Source: Saprospiraceae bacterium (GTDB lineage: Bacteria > Bacteroidota > Bacteroidia > Chitinophagales > Saprospiraceae). From it: a DNA stretch of 64,000 nt. The position numbers and the translations under genes were made by a program. Positions 33,283-43,132 of the stretch are shown here, in pieces. The notes below the pieces were generated by a model. The model worked only from the letters and a program-made list of their open reading frames with translations. It ran no database searches and was not told the DNA's origin. The first letter of the stretch is position 1, and the number at the start of each line of letters is the position of its first letter. Location: contig JAHDHL010000002.1 of the NCBI GenBank assembly GCA_020631355.1, positions 69,703 through 133,702 on the forward strand, read 5' to 3'.

Positions 33283-35313
33283 CTAGGTCTTCCAAAATCT
33301 AAGCAACAACGTTTCAAAAGCTAGGAATATCAATGCAATAATCAGGCACCATTTCCATAATACCACTCCTCTGCTTCTTTCACCGATATACTGTGTAAAA
33401 TCGGTTTCAGCATTGGATGATAATACCTGAATGCTTCCTCCTACCTTTTCCTTGAGTTCGGATTCATTGAAATAATCCAACTCGGACTCCCTACGGTCAA
33501 AATTGTAGGCATATTTCTCAGTGATGTCCTCCTCGTTGTAAAACAAGTCATAGAAACCTGCCTCCTTGATCTGGTTATTCACCCCAATGATGACCTTGGC
33601 GCCCAATTTCCTCTGTTCAGGAATAAACTCCTCACTACTGCCTTTCATCTTGTATACCGTCTCTGCTCCTGTCAGGGAATTGGAAGCTTCCAAAACCTCA
33701 TCCTTTCCGATGAACTGGGCTACCTGCTTCGATTTCGCGGAGGAAAGAGACATCTTATACAACATCGGAACGAATACCTCAGCATTCCGTACCAAATCAC
33801 TGTAATCATCACCCAATGGAGCTGCACACAAATACAAATGGCCCTGGTCTTTCCTGTACTTACCCAAAAAAGTAGCACCATCCCTGTATGTAAGCAATTG
33901 CTCCTCTCCCCTACTTCCGAACTTCGTAAGGGTAAAATTACCCTTGGTGCTCGGTAGTCTCAAATTGGAACGGGTATTCTCATATACATTCTCAAAGATG
34001 AATTCTTCCGTATTGATTCTTCCTACCGTCCTATCCTTTTCTTCGAAAGCCATCAATTCATTAGCGGGAAAACCCTCTAGGAATGATTTGTAAGAATCGA
34101 CATTCGCCCTTGGATTAGGGAAGACAAGCAGGTTACCACCATTGGATACATAATTCTTCAGTTCGAATGCCAAACCTGAAGATACGGATGCCAATTCATC
34201 CAATACAATCAGGTTATAAGATGGAAGTTGGGAATAATCCAAACCATTACTCCTTTCATTCTTGATGTTGAATACACTGATTCCACTAAAGAGTGCCTTA
34301 AGATAGCGGTTGGGGGTTCCCTCGTCAATCACTAGGATATTAATTTCCTCAGGTACATTGAATGTGAAGTATAGCTTATCATCAAACTGAATCGGATAAT
34401 CGGTAATCGACAGGGTCGCTTCGTGCCATCCGGGTTTCAGAACCGTGATGTTAACAGTATCAATAATTTCTGATTGAGGTGGTATGGTCAGCGTTCCCAT
34501 AGGTTTGGTCTGACCACCGTGCTGTAACTCCAGTCGGACATTCTCGGCTTTCTCATCCGATAGGTTCCTTACCTTGACCAATAGTGGATTATTCTGATTC
34601 AGCATTTGGACGGGAGCTGCAAACCAGGCGGAATCCAAACTGATATTTTGCTTCCGAATGGATTGTAACGGAACCAGATTGAAACTGATGCTCGTATCCG
34701 TCTCCACTCCCAAGTCCGTAATATTCTTCTGGAAATCAGAAATGACATAAGCCGTTCTGTTTTCCAATTTCGTATTATTCAATGCCTGCTTTACCCGACT
34801 TACAACCTTGGACATATTCCTAACTGCAGGAGTAATCTCGATTTCATCAATCAGAGCCAGTGCATCTTCCTTACTCACCAACCTTTGGTGCCTCCCCTCA
34901 AAATCATGAGTAAGAATCTGGAATCGATCCTCTACACTGAATGCTTCTACGATTTCCCTTGCCCGTTGCTTGGCTTTTTCCAGAAGTGGCACATCCGAAC
35001 TCAGGGAACTCATACTGTAAGAATTGTCAACAAAGACACTTACGGCCTTATCTCCTGTCTTGACCTCATCTCCTTGCGGAATGAATGGCTGTGCAAAGGC
35101 AAACACCAGACCTGCTATGGCCATGATTCTTGAGAACAATATCAGCAAGTGCTTCAATCTGTTCCTAGTCGATGTTTCTTCCTTGACCTCCTTAAGGAAT
35201 CTGACATTGGTAAAATATACCTTCTTGAATCTCCTGAAATGAAACAGGTGGATAATGATAGGTATAAGGATAGCTGCAAGAGCTAATAAAAATGTAGGGT
35301 ATAAAAACTGCAT
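33283..35313 (-). CDS. BatA-domain VWA membrane protein
   Basis: A 676-residue protein with the aerotolerance BatA N-terminus: membrane helix 1 (about 3-23, LYPTFLLALAAILIPIIIHL), the conserved FRRFKKVYFTNVRFLKEVKE segment and helix 2 (about 54-75). A VWA-like domain follows (VFVDNSYSMSSLS, residues about 90-200) with a DxSxS metal site. The centre is a long extracytoplasmic part with a type 1 glutamine amidotransferase-like region (GTPNRYLKALFSGI, NLIVLDELASVSSGL). A last helix spans 653-671. Such proteins are widespread in Bacteroidota, and their role is poorly known. It is transcribed alone from a TACTTTTG promoter. Confidence 0.85.
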   Translation of the reverse strand: MQFLYPTFLLALAAILIPIIIHLFHFRRFKKVYFTNVRFLKEVKEETSTRNRLKHLLILFSRIMAIAGLVFAFAQPFIPQGDEVKTGDKAVSVFVDNSYSMSSLSSDVPLLEKAKQRAREIVEAFSVEDRFQILTHDFEGRHQRLVSKEDALALIDEIEITPAVRNMSKVVSRVKQALNNTKLENRTAYVISDFQKNITDLGVETDTSISFNLVPLQSIRKQNISLDSAWFAAPVQMLNQNNPLLVKVRNLSDEKAENVRLELQHGGQTKPMGTLTIPPQSEIIDTVNITVLKPGWHEATLSITDYPIQFDDKLYFTFNVPEEINILVIDEGTPNRYLKALFSGISVFNIKNERSNGLDYSQLPSYNLIVLDELASVSSGLAFELKNYVSNGGNLLVFPNPRANVDSYKSFLEGFPANELMAFEEKDRTVGRINTEEFIFENVYENTRSNLRLPSTKGNFTLTKFGSRGEEQLLTYRDGATFLGKYRKDQGHLYLCAAPLGDDYSDLVRNAEVFVPMLYKMSLSSAKSKQVAQFIGKDEVLEASNSLTGAETVYKMKGSSEEFIPEQRKLGAKVIIGVNNQIKEAGFYDLFYNEEDITEKYAYNFDRRESELDYFNESELKEKVGGSIQVLSSNAETDFTQYIGERSRGVVLWKWCLIIALIFLAFETLLLRFWKT

Positions 35314-35320
35314 ACGACTG

Positions 35321-35328
35321 CAAAAGTA
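35321..35328 (-). promoter_or_regulatory. -7 promoter box of the BatA/VWA gene
   Basis: TACTTTTG on the minus strand, an exact TAnnTTTG match, 8 bases before the ATG at 35313. The transcript would therefore be leaderless or nearly so. Confidence 0.45.
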
Positions 35329-35866
35329 AGGGAAAAATGTAATTAATGTTTGATACGTTTCAAAGCAATGAATTGTTCTTTAAAAACAAATCCAACACAA
35401 CCTTTTTTGTCATGCAATTTCCAATCCAAGAATAGTCCCAAAGTACCATATCCAACATCCTCTTTGTTTTTCCTGTATTAATATTATCAGATAAGGCATC
35501 CAGTGTTCTTTTTTGAATCCTAACAACCAATTCAAACCATACAATACCTAATTCCGATTCAGGCATCCTACCCTATCCCGGGCCTGATGCCACATATGAT
35601 GGATACAAATTTTATGACAACAGAATCGAATTCAGGACTAAATTCAAACATACAGAAGTGGAAAGAATGTATAATTTCCATTAACTTGGTCACAAAATCT
35701 TCCCATTCGTAGTTTTCACTACTATTTTGATTGAAAGGAACAACTTCCTTTTCAATATTTCGTTTTTACTTTAGGACAGATTAAAGAAGTATGCCTGAAA
35801 TGGTCCAATTCCATTACCAAGGAATATCCCAACCAATTCTTATCCCTCTTTAATCCGTTCTTAATG

Positions 35867-35874
35867 TATATTTG
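35867..35874 (+). promoter_or_regulatory. -7 promoter box upstream of the type B secreted protein
   Basis: TATATTTG on the plus strand, an exact TAnnTTTG match, 12 bases before ATG 35887 and 21 before ATG 35896. A start point near 35880 favours the ATG at 35896. Confidence 0.45.
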
Positions 35875-35895
35875 TCCTTTACCTAAATGGATTAT

Positions 35896-38661
35896 ATGAG
35901 CATTTCCTCTACATCTTTCATTGGTCTAATCCTATCCCTTTTCCTAACTGTCGTTTTTACCCAAAACGCACGAGCCACCCATAACAGGGCAGGTGAAATC
36001 ACCATTGAACAAATCGGTGACCTTACCATCCGTGCCACAATCACGACCTACACCAAAACCAGTAGTGTACCGGCAGATAAGGATAGTCTGGAAATCGTTT
36101 GGGGGGATGGTTCCTCACAATGGCTTGTCCGTACGAACGGAGGAGGACAGGGCCAACCCTTGGATAATGATATCAAATTCAACACCTATGTAGGAGAACA
36201 TACCTATCCGGGTAGGGCTACCTATACCATATCCATGCGTGACCCCAACAGGAACGGACAGGTATTGAATATCAATGGAGGTAGCTCTGATCAGATTGCA
36301 TTCTACATCCAAACCGAATACACATTCCTAAATCCGCAGTTCCAAGGATACAATAATTCACCTTTGCTCCTACAACCCCCGATTGATGTGGGTTATGTGG
36401 GACAACCATTCATACATAATCCCAATGCATTCGACCAAGAGGGCGACAGTTTGGCTTATGAACTCATCACTCCCAGTATGGCCGACGGACAGATTGCCAC
36501 CGGTTATGTGGACCCTGATATGATTATGCCCGGACCGGACAATCAGATTTTTCTAGATGAGATTACAGGGGATTTTCTTTGGGATGCTCCCCAACAAATC
36601 GGAGAATACAACATTGCCATACTCATTAAGGAATATCGAGAGGGAGTCCTTATCAGTTCCATTGTCAGGGATATGCAGATTCGTATTCTGGAAGGCAATA
36701 ACATGCCTCCCCAAATACAAACCATAGATGAGATATGTGTTGTTGCAGGAGAAGTCATTCAATTTTCCGTTACGGCTACCGACCCTGACATTCCACAACA
36801 GCAAATCGAGCTTACGGCATTGGGCGGCCCCTTACAATTCCCTGTGAGTCCCGCTACATTCTCAGCACCTAGCGGATTCAACCAACAAGCTGTGGTAGGT
36901 GTATTCTACTGGGAAACACCTTGTGAAGCCATTTCCGACCAATTCTATTCGGTAGTTTTCAAAGCAGAGGATGATTTTGACACTTCACTGGATACATTTG
37001 GTTTGAGTACACTGAAAACAGTCCGTATCAAAGTCGTAGGACCTCCACCCGAGGACTTACAGGCAGAAACCGGTAATGGATTAGTGGACTTGAGTTGGGA
37101 AAGCCCATATGGTTGCCAGAATGCTGCTGACAATTATTTCCAGGGATTCTCCGTATGGAGGAGAAATAGTAGTCTCAACGTACCACTTGACACCTGTAAT
37201 CCGGGCATATTCGGCTATGAACTATTGGCTGTTGATGTATTGGACCAAGACAATGGCCGATATGTCTACACAGACAATAGTGTGGAAAGAGGAAAAAGTT
37301 ATTGCTATCGGGTAGTTGCTGAATTCGCCCAAACTTCATTAGGTGGCAATCCTTATAATAGAGTACAGAGCCTAAGGTCTGAGGAAATCTGTGTCCAATT
37401 GAGTCGGGACGTACCACTGATTACGAATGTGAGTGTCCTCAGTACAGATGTAGCCAATGGAACCATGGAAATCAGATGGTCCAAACCACTACCAGAAGAT
37501 CTTGACACCCTGATGAATCCCGGGCCTTATACCTATAGGGTGCTTAGGGCTGAGGGTTTCACGACAACAGGACTGACTCCTGTTCCCGGAGCTACATTTA
37601 CCGTTAATAATTTCTTTGAGGCCAATGATACGATATTTGTGGATACGGGTTTGAATACCCTTCAGAATCCATATAGTTATCAAATTGAATTCTATGTGAA
37701 TGGTGACCTTTCAGAACCTTTGGGTTCAACTAATGTGGCATCATCGGTATATTTGAGTATCGCATCCACGGATGAATTGAATATCCTCACATGGGAGGAA
37801 GATGTTCCCTGGGATAATTATGAATATCATATTTTCAGGCAGGATCTGGGAACCGGAATCTTCGATTCTATAGGTCTGAGTACCACACAGGAATATTTTG
37901 ATGAGGGATTGGTGAATGGACAGGAATATTGCTATTATGTCCGCTCTAAGGGTACATATAGTATTCCGGGTATCATTGACCCCATATTCAATCTTTCACA
38001 GGAAAATTGCGGTACGCCATTGGATAGTATTCCTCCATGTACAACTGTTCTGGAAGTCAGTAATATCTGTGATACCGCAGACCCTTCAACTCCATCCGAC
38101 CTGTTTGAGAATAATCTCATTTGGAATAATCCGAATAATCTCTGTCCAGAAACGGATGATGTAGCCCAGTATAATATTTATTATGCTCCTACACCCGATA
38201 GTGATTTTACGATTATAGAGACTTTGAATAATGCAACGGATACAACACTGATTCATCAGCCCAGTTTCACTTCTGTTGCGGGTTGCTATGCGGTAACGTC
38301 AATTGACTCCGTAGGGAATGAAAGTGTATTCAGTAACATCGTATGTGTGGATAATTGCCCATATTACAGTTTACCGAATGTATTCACCCCCAACGGTGAT
38401 GGTGATAATGAATTGTATATACCTTTCCCTTATCGTTTCATTGAAAGTATTGATATCAAGATATATGACCGTTGGGGAGGATTGGTTTTTGAAACCAATG
38501 ACCCGGACATCAATTGGGATGGTACCAATCTACAAGGAAATGCCTTGGCTGAGGGAACATTCTTCTATGTTTGTAAGGTCTTTGAACAACGGGTGGATGG
38601 TATCGTACAGCAACCGGGTGAACCTTTGAGCGGTTATATCCATTTGTTTAGGGGGAATTAG
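35896..38661 (+). CDS. Large secreted protein with gliding-type (T9SS type B) C-terminal domain
   Basis: A 921-residue protein. The signal peptide spans about residues 1-28 (SFIGLILSLFLTVVFTQNARA). An ATG 9 bases upstream is also in frame. After HNRAGEITIEQIGDLTIRAT come PKD/cadherin-like and fibronectin III-like domains: NPNAFDQEGDSLAYELITPS at about 180, a PDIPQQQIELTALG segment, and repeated SYCYRVVAEF/EYCYYVRSKG strands typical of FnIII. The last 100 residues, from NVFTPNGDGDNELYIPF through IKIYDRWGGLVFETND to GTFFYVCKV, are the gliding motility-associated C-terminal domain, which targets the chain through T9SS to the cell surface. Adhesin or gliding function is likely. Confidence 0.88.
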   Translation: MSISSTSFIGLILSLFLTVVFTQNARATHNRAGEITIEQIGDLTIRATITTYTKTSSVPADKDSLEIVWGDGSSQWLVRTNGGGQGQPLDNDIKFNTYVGEHTYPGRATYTISMRDPNRNGQVLNINGGSSDQIAFYIQTEYTFLNPQFQGYNNSPLLLQPPIDVGYVGQPFIHNPNAFDQEGDSLAYELITPSMADGQIATGYVDPDMIMPGPDNQIFLDEITGDFLWDAPQQIGEYNIAILIKEYREGVLISSIVRDMQIRILEGNNMPPQIQTIDEICVVAGEVIQFSVTATDPDIPQQQIELTALGGPLQFPVSPATFSAPSGFNQQAVVGVFYWETPCEAISDQFYSVVFKAEDDFDTSLDTFGLSTLKTVRIKVVGPPPEDLQAETGNGLVDLSWESPYGCQNAADNYFQGFSVWRRNSSLNVPLDTCNPGIFGYELLAVDVLDQDNGRYVYTDNSVERGKSYCYRVVAEFAQTSLGGNPYNRVQSLRSEEICVQLSRDVPLITNVSVLSTDVANGTMEIRWSKPLPEDLDTLMNPGPYTYRVLRAEGFTTTGLTPVPGATFTVNNFFEANDTIFVDTGLNTLQNPYSYQIEFYVNGDLSEPLGSTNVASSVYLSIASTDELNILTWEEDVPWDNYEYHIFRQDLGTGIFDSIGLSTTQEYFDEGLVNGQEYCYYVRSKGTYSIPGIIDPIFNLSQENCGTPLDSIPPCTTVLEVSNICDTADPSTPSDLFENNLIWNNPNNLCPETDDVAQYNIYYAPTPDSDFTIIETLNNATDTTLIHQPSFTSVAGCYAVTSIDSVGNESVFSNIVCVDNCPYYSLPNVFTPNGDGDNELYIPFPYRFIESIDIKIYDRWGGLVFETNDPDINWDGTNLQGNALAEGTFFYVCKVFEQRVDGIVQQPGEPLSGYIHLFRGN

Positions 38662-38726
38662 AATGAGGACATTAAAATATCATTCTGGTTCTCGAGGATT
38701 TATTTCAAATTATATTCAACTGCGTC

Positions 38727-39332
38727 ATGTTTACAGGTATTATCAGGTCATTAGGGAAAGTCAAGGGTATCGAAAAAGAAGGAACGAATCTACATTTTAC
38801 CATTGGAACGGAACTATCCAAGGAATTGAATATAGATGAGAGTGTTTCCCATAATGGAACCTGCCTGACGGTTGTATCCAAAACGGATACGGAATATGTG
38901 GTCACTGCCATTCAGGAAACCCTTGAAAAAACCAACCTTTCAGATCTGAAAGTCGGGGATACTGTGAATCTGGAAAGAGCAATGGTATCCGGTGCAAGAC
39001 TGGACGGACACATTGTCCAAGGCCATGTTGACCTCACTGGTACCTGTACATCCGTGGAGGAAAAAGATGGCTCATGGCATTTCTCATTCGAGTATCCGCC
39101 TAATGAGGACTTAGTATTGGTGGATAAGGGCTCCATTTGTCTGAACGGTGTGAGTCTGACGGTTGTAGATCCTACCATGCATCAATTTTCCGTAGCCATC
39201 ATACCCTACACCTACGAACATACGACATTCAAACACCTCAAACCAGGACATCGGGTTAATCTGGAATTTGACGTACTTGGGAAATATATTGCCAAGTATA
39301 TGAAGGCATATATGCCGCACTTCAGTAAATAA
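38727..39332 (+). CDS. ribE: Riboflavin synthase, alpha subunit
   Basis: A 201-residue enzyme that dismutates two 6,7-dimethyl-8-ribityllumazine molecules to riboflavin. The duplicated lumazine-binding barrels both start with characteristic motifs: MFTGIIRSLGKV and SVSHNGTCLTVV in the first, DGHIVQGHVDLTG and GSICLNGVSLTVV in the second. Length is normal. No FMN riboswitch is seen in the 65 bases upstream. It is followed by an alpha/beta hydrolase and an FMN reductase on the same strand. Confidence 0.96.
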   Translation: MFTGIIRSLGKVKGIEKEGTNLHFTIGTELSKELNIDESVSHNGTCLTVVSKTDTEYVVTAIQETLEKTNLSDLKVGDTVNLERAMVSGARLDGHIVQGHVDLTGTCTSVEEKDGSWHFSFEYPPNEDLVLVDKGSICLNGVSLTVVDPTMHQFSVAIIPYTYEHTTFKHLKPGHRVNLEFDVLGKYIAKYMKAYMPHFSK

Positions 39333-39390
39333 TTTCTATTTACTACAGGATTCTGAGTAATTTAGGACTCATTACCAATACTATAAGTTC

Positions 39391-40299
39391 ATGTCCGTTC
39401 AGTTATCCCAATGGAAAGCTTCCGGCTCATTCATGCCATTCGGTCCTTTCCAACATCAAGTGTTCATCAAGGAACTTGGTTCATCGGATGCACAACCTGA
39501 CGATACCTTACTACTCATACACGGTTTCCCGGAATCCTCCTATTCCTACCATGCCGTAGTTGATGGGTTGATGAAGCATTTCCAGAGGATTATCCTCTTT
39601 GATCTGATAGGATATGGCTGGAGCGACAAACCCAAACATCATTACTCCTATTCCTTATTCGAACAAGCTGATGTGGCTCTTACGGTATGGAAACACTTCG
39701 GAATCCAAGGCGGCCATTTACTGGCCCATGATATGGGAGACAGTGTAGCTACCGAATTATTGGCCAGGCATGAGCATGGATTATTGCCCCAGTGGTTTTC
39801 CAAGGGCTTCAAAAGTATCACATTCACCAATGGTAGTATGGTTTTGGACTTGGCCCAATTGCGAACCACACAAAAGATCCTGTTGTCCCGTTTCGGTCCT
39901 TGGATGGGACAATTGACCCGTTTTCAATTATTCCAACAACAAATCCGAAGTGCACATGGCAATAATCGGCTTTCGGAAGAAAACATCTACAACCTTTGGG
40001 CCGGGAATACACTACAGGATGGCCACAAGAAATCCTATCTGACCATCAAGTATCTGAATGACAGAAAACGCTTTGAAAAAACGCGATGGTTGCCAGCCCT
40101 AGGACAGACCCAGCTTCCCATTCATCTTTGTTGGGGAAATGAGGATGCTGTAGCCAGGGTAGAAATGGCCCATTATCTTAAGAATGAAGTTTGTAAGAAT
40201 GCCCAACTGACCATCATGGAAGGGTTAGGGCATTTCTGCCAATTGGGTAGCCCGGAACAATGGACGGAACACATTCTGGATTATTTCAAGATGGATTAA
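39391..40299 (+). CDS. Alpha/beta hydrolase, second MEST-like paralogue
   Basis: A 302-residue hydrolase with the same plan as the gene at 10848. LLLIHGFPESSYSYHAVV (40-57) is the oxyanion region; AHDMGDSVATELLAR carries the nucleophile aspartate D114; LCWGNEDAVARVE the acid; EGLGHFCQLGS the histidine. FDLIGYGWSDKPKHHYSYSL parallels FDFLGFGFSDKPRKNNYSI of the first copy. The substrate is unknown. Aspartate nucleophiles in this superfamily imply hydrolysis of an epoxide, a haloalkane or a similar bond. No signal peptide. Codon use is GC-richer than in the first copy, so the two have different histories. Confidence 0.82.
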   Translation: MSVQLSQWKASGSFMPFGPFQHQVFIKELGSSDAQPDDTLLLIHGFPESSYSYHAVVDGLMKHFQRIILFDLIGYGWSDKPKHHYSYSLFEQADVALTVWKHFGIQGGHLLAHDMGDSVATELLARHEHGLLPQWFSKGFKSITFTNGSMVLDLAQLRTTQKILLSRFGPWMGQLTRFQLFQQQIRSAHGNNRLSEENIYNLWAGNTLQDGHKKSYLTIKYLNDRKRFEKTRWLPALGQTQLPIHLCWGNEDAVARVEMAHYLKNEVCKNAQLTIMEGLGHFCQLGSPEQWTEHILDYFKMD

Positions 40300-40366
40300 T
40301 CCAAATCCGAGCTTATTTGTTGTAAACATATTATTCAATCTTATTCACAAACATTCAAACTAAAAG

Positions 40367-40903
40367 ATGTCTAAGAAAATCGTTGCATTAGGTGCCAGCA
40401 ATAGCAAGCATTCCATCAATAAACAACTCGCATCATTTGCCGCTTCCAAAATCGAGGATGCAGCAATCAACCTATTGGATCTCAATGACTATGAAATGCC
40501 ACTATATGGTATTGACCGTGAGAATGAGTCCGGAATCCCCGAATTAGCACATCAGTTCAAGGCCCAATTAAAGGACAGTGATGGTATTATCATTTCCTTT
40601 GCTGAACACAATGGAGCCTATACGGTAGCTTTCAAGAATGTCATGGATTGGATTTCCAGAATAGAGAAAGATGTATGGTACAATAAGCCCATGTTCCTAT
40701 TGGCTACTTCGCCCGGAGGCCGGGGAGCCATTACTGTTCTGGAGATTGCGGTGAATAAGTTCAAGCATATGAATTCGAATAGTATCGTATCTTTCTCGCT
40801 TCCCTTTTTCCAACAAAATTTCAATACTGAGAGTGGTATTACGAATGAAGAACTGGCGGATGCATTCCAAGAGAAATTGAATGCCTTTGTTGCAGCCTTA
40901 TAG
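40367..40903 (+). CDS. NAD(P)H-dependent FMN reductase-like flavoprotein
   Basis: A 178-residue flavodoxin-fold protein. The FMN-phosphate loop is VALGASNSKHSINKQLASFA (residues 6-25), and SFAEHNGAYTVAFKNVMDWI is the flavin-ring motif of the FMN_red family. LLATSPGGRGAITVLE is also typical. Such enzymes reduce FMN, quinones or azo compounds with NAD(P)H. It shares a strand with riboflavin synthase, which is consistent with flavin metabolism but is not proof of an operon. It ends 6 bases before the convergent histidine kinase gene. Confidence 0.88.
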   Translation: MSKKIVALGASNSKHSINKQLASFAASKIEDAAINLLDLNDYEMPLYGIDRENESGIPELAHQFKAQLKDSDGIIISFAEHNGAYTVAFKNVMDWISRIEKDVWYNKPMFLLATSPGGRGAITVLEIAVNKFKHMNSNSIVSFSLPFFQQNFNTESGITNEELADAFQEKLNAFVAAL

Positions 40904-40909
40904 CTTGTC

Positions 40910-42838
40910 TTAGAAAGGTTTCCTAATTAGGAATACGAACTCTGAGCCTTTTCCGGGTTCGGAGTTCACTTTGATTTCCCCCTCGTGCTGCTCTACGATT
41001 TTCTTGACCAAAGCCAAGCCGATACCAGTTCCCTCATAGTCCGTTACACCGTGTAATCGCTTAAAAAGTAAGAATATTTTCTCCTTGAATTCGTCAGGAA
41101 TTCCTATACCATTATCCTTGACGGAAAATTGCCACCATTCATCCGTTTCCTCCCCTGTCACTAATACCTCGGGCGAAGTTCCCTCCTTTGAGAACTTGAT
41201 GGCATTCCCTATTAAGTTTTGAAAAACCTGCTTGATTTTAGTCCTATCAGCCACAATCGAATCAGGAACCATTTCTATATTGACATAGGCATCCTTTTCC
41301 CTGATGAGACTACTCATTTCGGAATTGATTTGGAATAGTAATTTCTTCAGATTGATTTTTTCCAGATTAATCTTATTGGTATTGACCCTAGAATAAGATA
41401 GGAGGTCATTCACCAAATTCCGCATACTATGTCCCGATTGGATGATGAAATCCAAATATTCCCGTGCTTCGTCATCTATACTCTCCCCTATTCTTCTTTC
41501 CAACAATTGTGTGAAACTAATCATGGAACGCAATGGCGTCTGGAGGTCGTGGGAGGCGAGATAGGCGAAGTTTTCCAATTCAAGGTTGGAATCTATGTAT
41601 TTCTTCAGTTCCTTATTCTTCTGATTGAGCTTATCCTGTGCCTCATACAAGTGTGTGATATCACGGATGAATGCAATAATCTTAGGGCGGTTCTTATCTG
41701 AGTTCTCAGCAATGAACACCACATTGATTCTTATGATTTCCCCATTCACCCGCCTAGCCCACATTTCGAATTCGGTTCTACCCTTTTCGAATGCCTCGGC
41801 TACTTTCATCGGGAAATAATCCTCTTTCTTGATATCCGTATTCAGTAATTCCCTGTCTGCTATAAAATCATGGGGCAATATATTATCGAATTCCTTGATA
41901 TCGTTCAATCCCATGAGTTCCAAGGCATTCTCATTGGAGAGAATGGGTTCGAAGCGATTGGCTTCAAGGTAGATAATCCCTTCGTGTGAGTTCTCGAAGA
42001 TTACCTTATAACGCTTTTCAATGGCCTTATTGTTGATGTCCGCCTCTATGGACTTGGTAATATCGTTGAAGATAATGAATGCCTCTCCGTACTCATGGAA
42101 TGTGGGAATGACATTCGCACGCACGAAGAATTTCCTATCCTCATACCCCTGGAATATTCCAGGAACATTGAATGCCTCTCCTTTCTTCACCCTTTCAGCG
42201 TGTTTATCCGTTAGTTTGTGTAGATCCATCTTTGGGAAATACTCGGATGATTGGGGTACGAATTGGAACCTATCCTTGGAGAGGAATTGTTCCTTTTTGG
42301 GATAACCGAAAAAGTCCAGGGCTTTTTGATTACAGTCTATAATCTTATCTATCTCATAATTGTAAATGAAGATACCTGCGATATCATTCTCATACAAGGA
42401 AGCAAAGCGGGATTTTTCGATGCTTAGCTTGATACTCTTGGTTACCCGACTGGTTGCATCCCTAGAAGCTCCCGCCATTTCCACTATTCCGTCCCTACGA
42501 TTCACTACTTTCAGGTGAATGGAAAAGTAGACATTTTCCTCATCGTTCCTATTCAGGGACAAATCCTTACTGAAACGATTGGAATGCCCCTTCTTGATCT
42601 CATCAATCGCATTGCGAAGGATTTCCCTATCCTCGCCCTTAGCCTTATTAATAATGGAAGTACCGATAATAGAAGTAACGGTTGAACCCAATACTTCAAC
42701 AAATGCCGGATTGGCATAAACGATTCTATCATTCTCAAGATAGAACAGACCCGCCTCGTTGTCTTCAATGATACTCTGGAACGGGATGGGATTCCCGTTA
42801 GACAGCTTCATTTGTTGACTTTCATCACTACTATACAT
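40910..42838 (-). CDS. Soluble PAS-domain sensor histidine kinase
   Basis: A 642-residue kinase without membrane helices. Three PAS domains occupy about residues 18-130, 145-265 and 280-405 (NDEAGLFYLENDRIVYANPA-type starts, KRYKVIFENSHEGIIYLEAN in the third). A short coiled coil leads to the dimerisation domain with the phospho-accepting H430 in LASHDLQTPLRSMISFTQLL. The ATPase domain has the N box NLIGNAIKFSKEG, G1 DNGIGIP and G2 GTGIGLALVKKIVEQHEG. It senses a cytoplasmic signal. No response regulator gene is adjacent, so the partner is encoded elsewhere. Confidence 0.92.
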   Translation of the reverse strand: MYSSDESQQMKLSNGNPIPFQSIIEDNEAGLFYLENDRIVYANPAFVEVLGSTVTSIIGTSIINKAKGEDREILRNAIDEIKKGHSNRFSKDLSLNRNDEENVYFSIHLKVVNRRDGIVEMAGASRDATSRVTKSIKLSIEKSRFASLYENDIAGIFIYNYEIDKIIDCNQKALDFFGYPKKEQFLSKDRFQFVPQSSEYFPKMDLHKLTDKHAERVKKGEAFNVPGIFQGYEDRKFFVRANVIPTFHEYGEAFIIFNDITKSIEADINNKAIEKRYKVIFENSHEGIIYLEANRFEPILSNENALELMGLNDIKEFDNILPHDFIADRELLNTDIKKEDYFPMKVAEAFEKGRTEFEMWARRVNGEIIRINVVFIAENSDKNRPKIIAFIRDITHLYEAQDKLNQKNKELKKYIDSNLELENFAYLASHDLQTPLRSMISFTQLLERRIGESIDDEAREYLDFIIQSGHSMRNLVNDLLSYSRVNTNKINLEKINLKKLLFQINSEMSSLIREKDAYVNIEMVPDSIVADRTKIKQVFQNLIGNAIKFSKEGTSPEVLVTGEETDEWWQFSVKDNGIGIPDEFKEKIFLLFKRLHGVTDYEGTGIGLALVKKIVEQHEGEIKVNSEPGKGSEFVFLIRKPF

Positions 42839-43047
42839 TGAATGTCCTCTTTCTAGCTAGTATGCTTATCAAAAAATCACTAGGATTTTCCTTAGTCTTT
42901 GAAAGCCATTTACATCAGTGTTATAAGTATACGGAGAATTTTGATTTTTGTTGTCAACAAATGTCATTGTTCCCATAGCTTTTGTATGAATAAAGAAACT
43001 TTGGGAGTCATATTTTAAATATATACAATGCGTTGATTACCAAATTA

Positions 43048-43080
43048 AATGAGGTCTTGCGATATACGCAAGACCTCATT
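43048..43080 (-). terminator. Rho-independent terminator of the DUF2795 gene
   Basis: AATGAGGTCTTGCG pairs perfectly with its complement (14 bp) around a 5-base loop, followed on the minus strand by TTAATTTG. It lies 53 bases after the DUF2795 stop. Confidence 0.8.
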
Positions 43081-43132
43081 CCTAGAAATATTCCGACTTG
43101 TTTGGTTTCGATTACTAGAAGACGATTCTCAT

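Larger units (their letters stand above)
35314..35886. other. 573-bp gap with possible gene remnant
   Basis: No convincing complete gene. On the plus strand an open stretch from about 35519 to a stop at 35682-35684 reads like coding sequence (PYPGPDATYDGYKFYDNRIE, then a basic stretch ending YNFH) but has no start of its own. It could be the 3' end of a lost gene. A 68-codon frame on the minus strand (35360-35566) overlaps it and has no family traits. The right end holds the promoter box for the gene at 35896. Confidence 0.4.

Noticed and set aside
35360-35566. A 68-codon minus-strand gene
   Set aside because: No recognisable features, no promoter, and it overlaps another coding-like stretch on the opposite strand.
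38662-38726. FMN riboswitch before riboflavin synthase
   Set aside because: The gap is only 65 bases and has none of the conserved FMN aptamer segments.
40910-42838. A hybrid kinase with receiver domain
   Set aside because: The chain ends directly after the ATPase G2 box region (EFVFLIRKPF); no receiver Asp domain is present.
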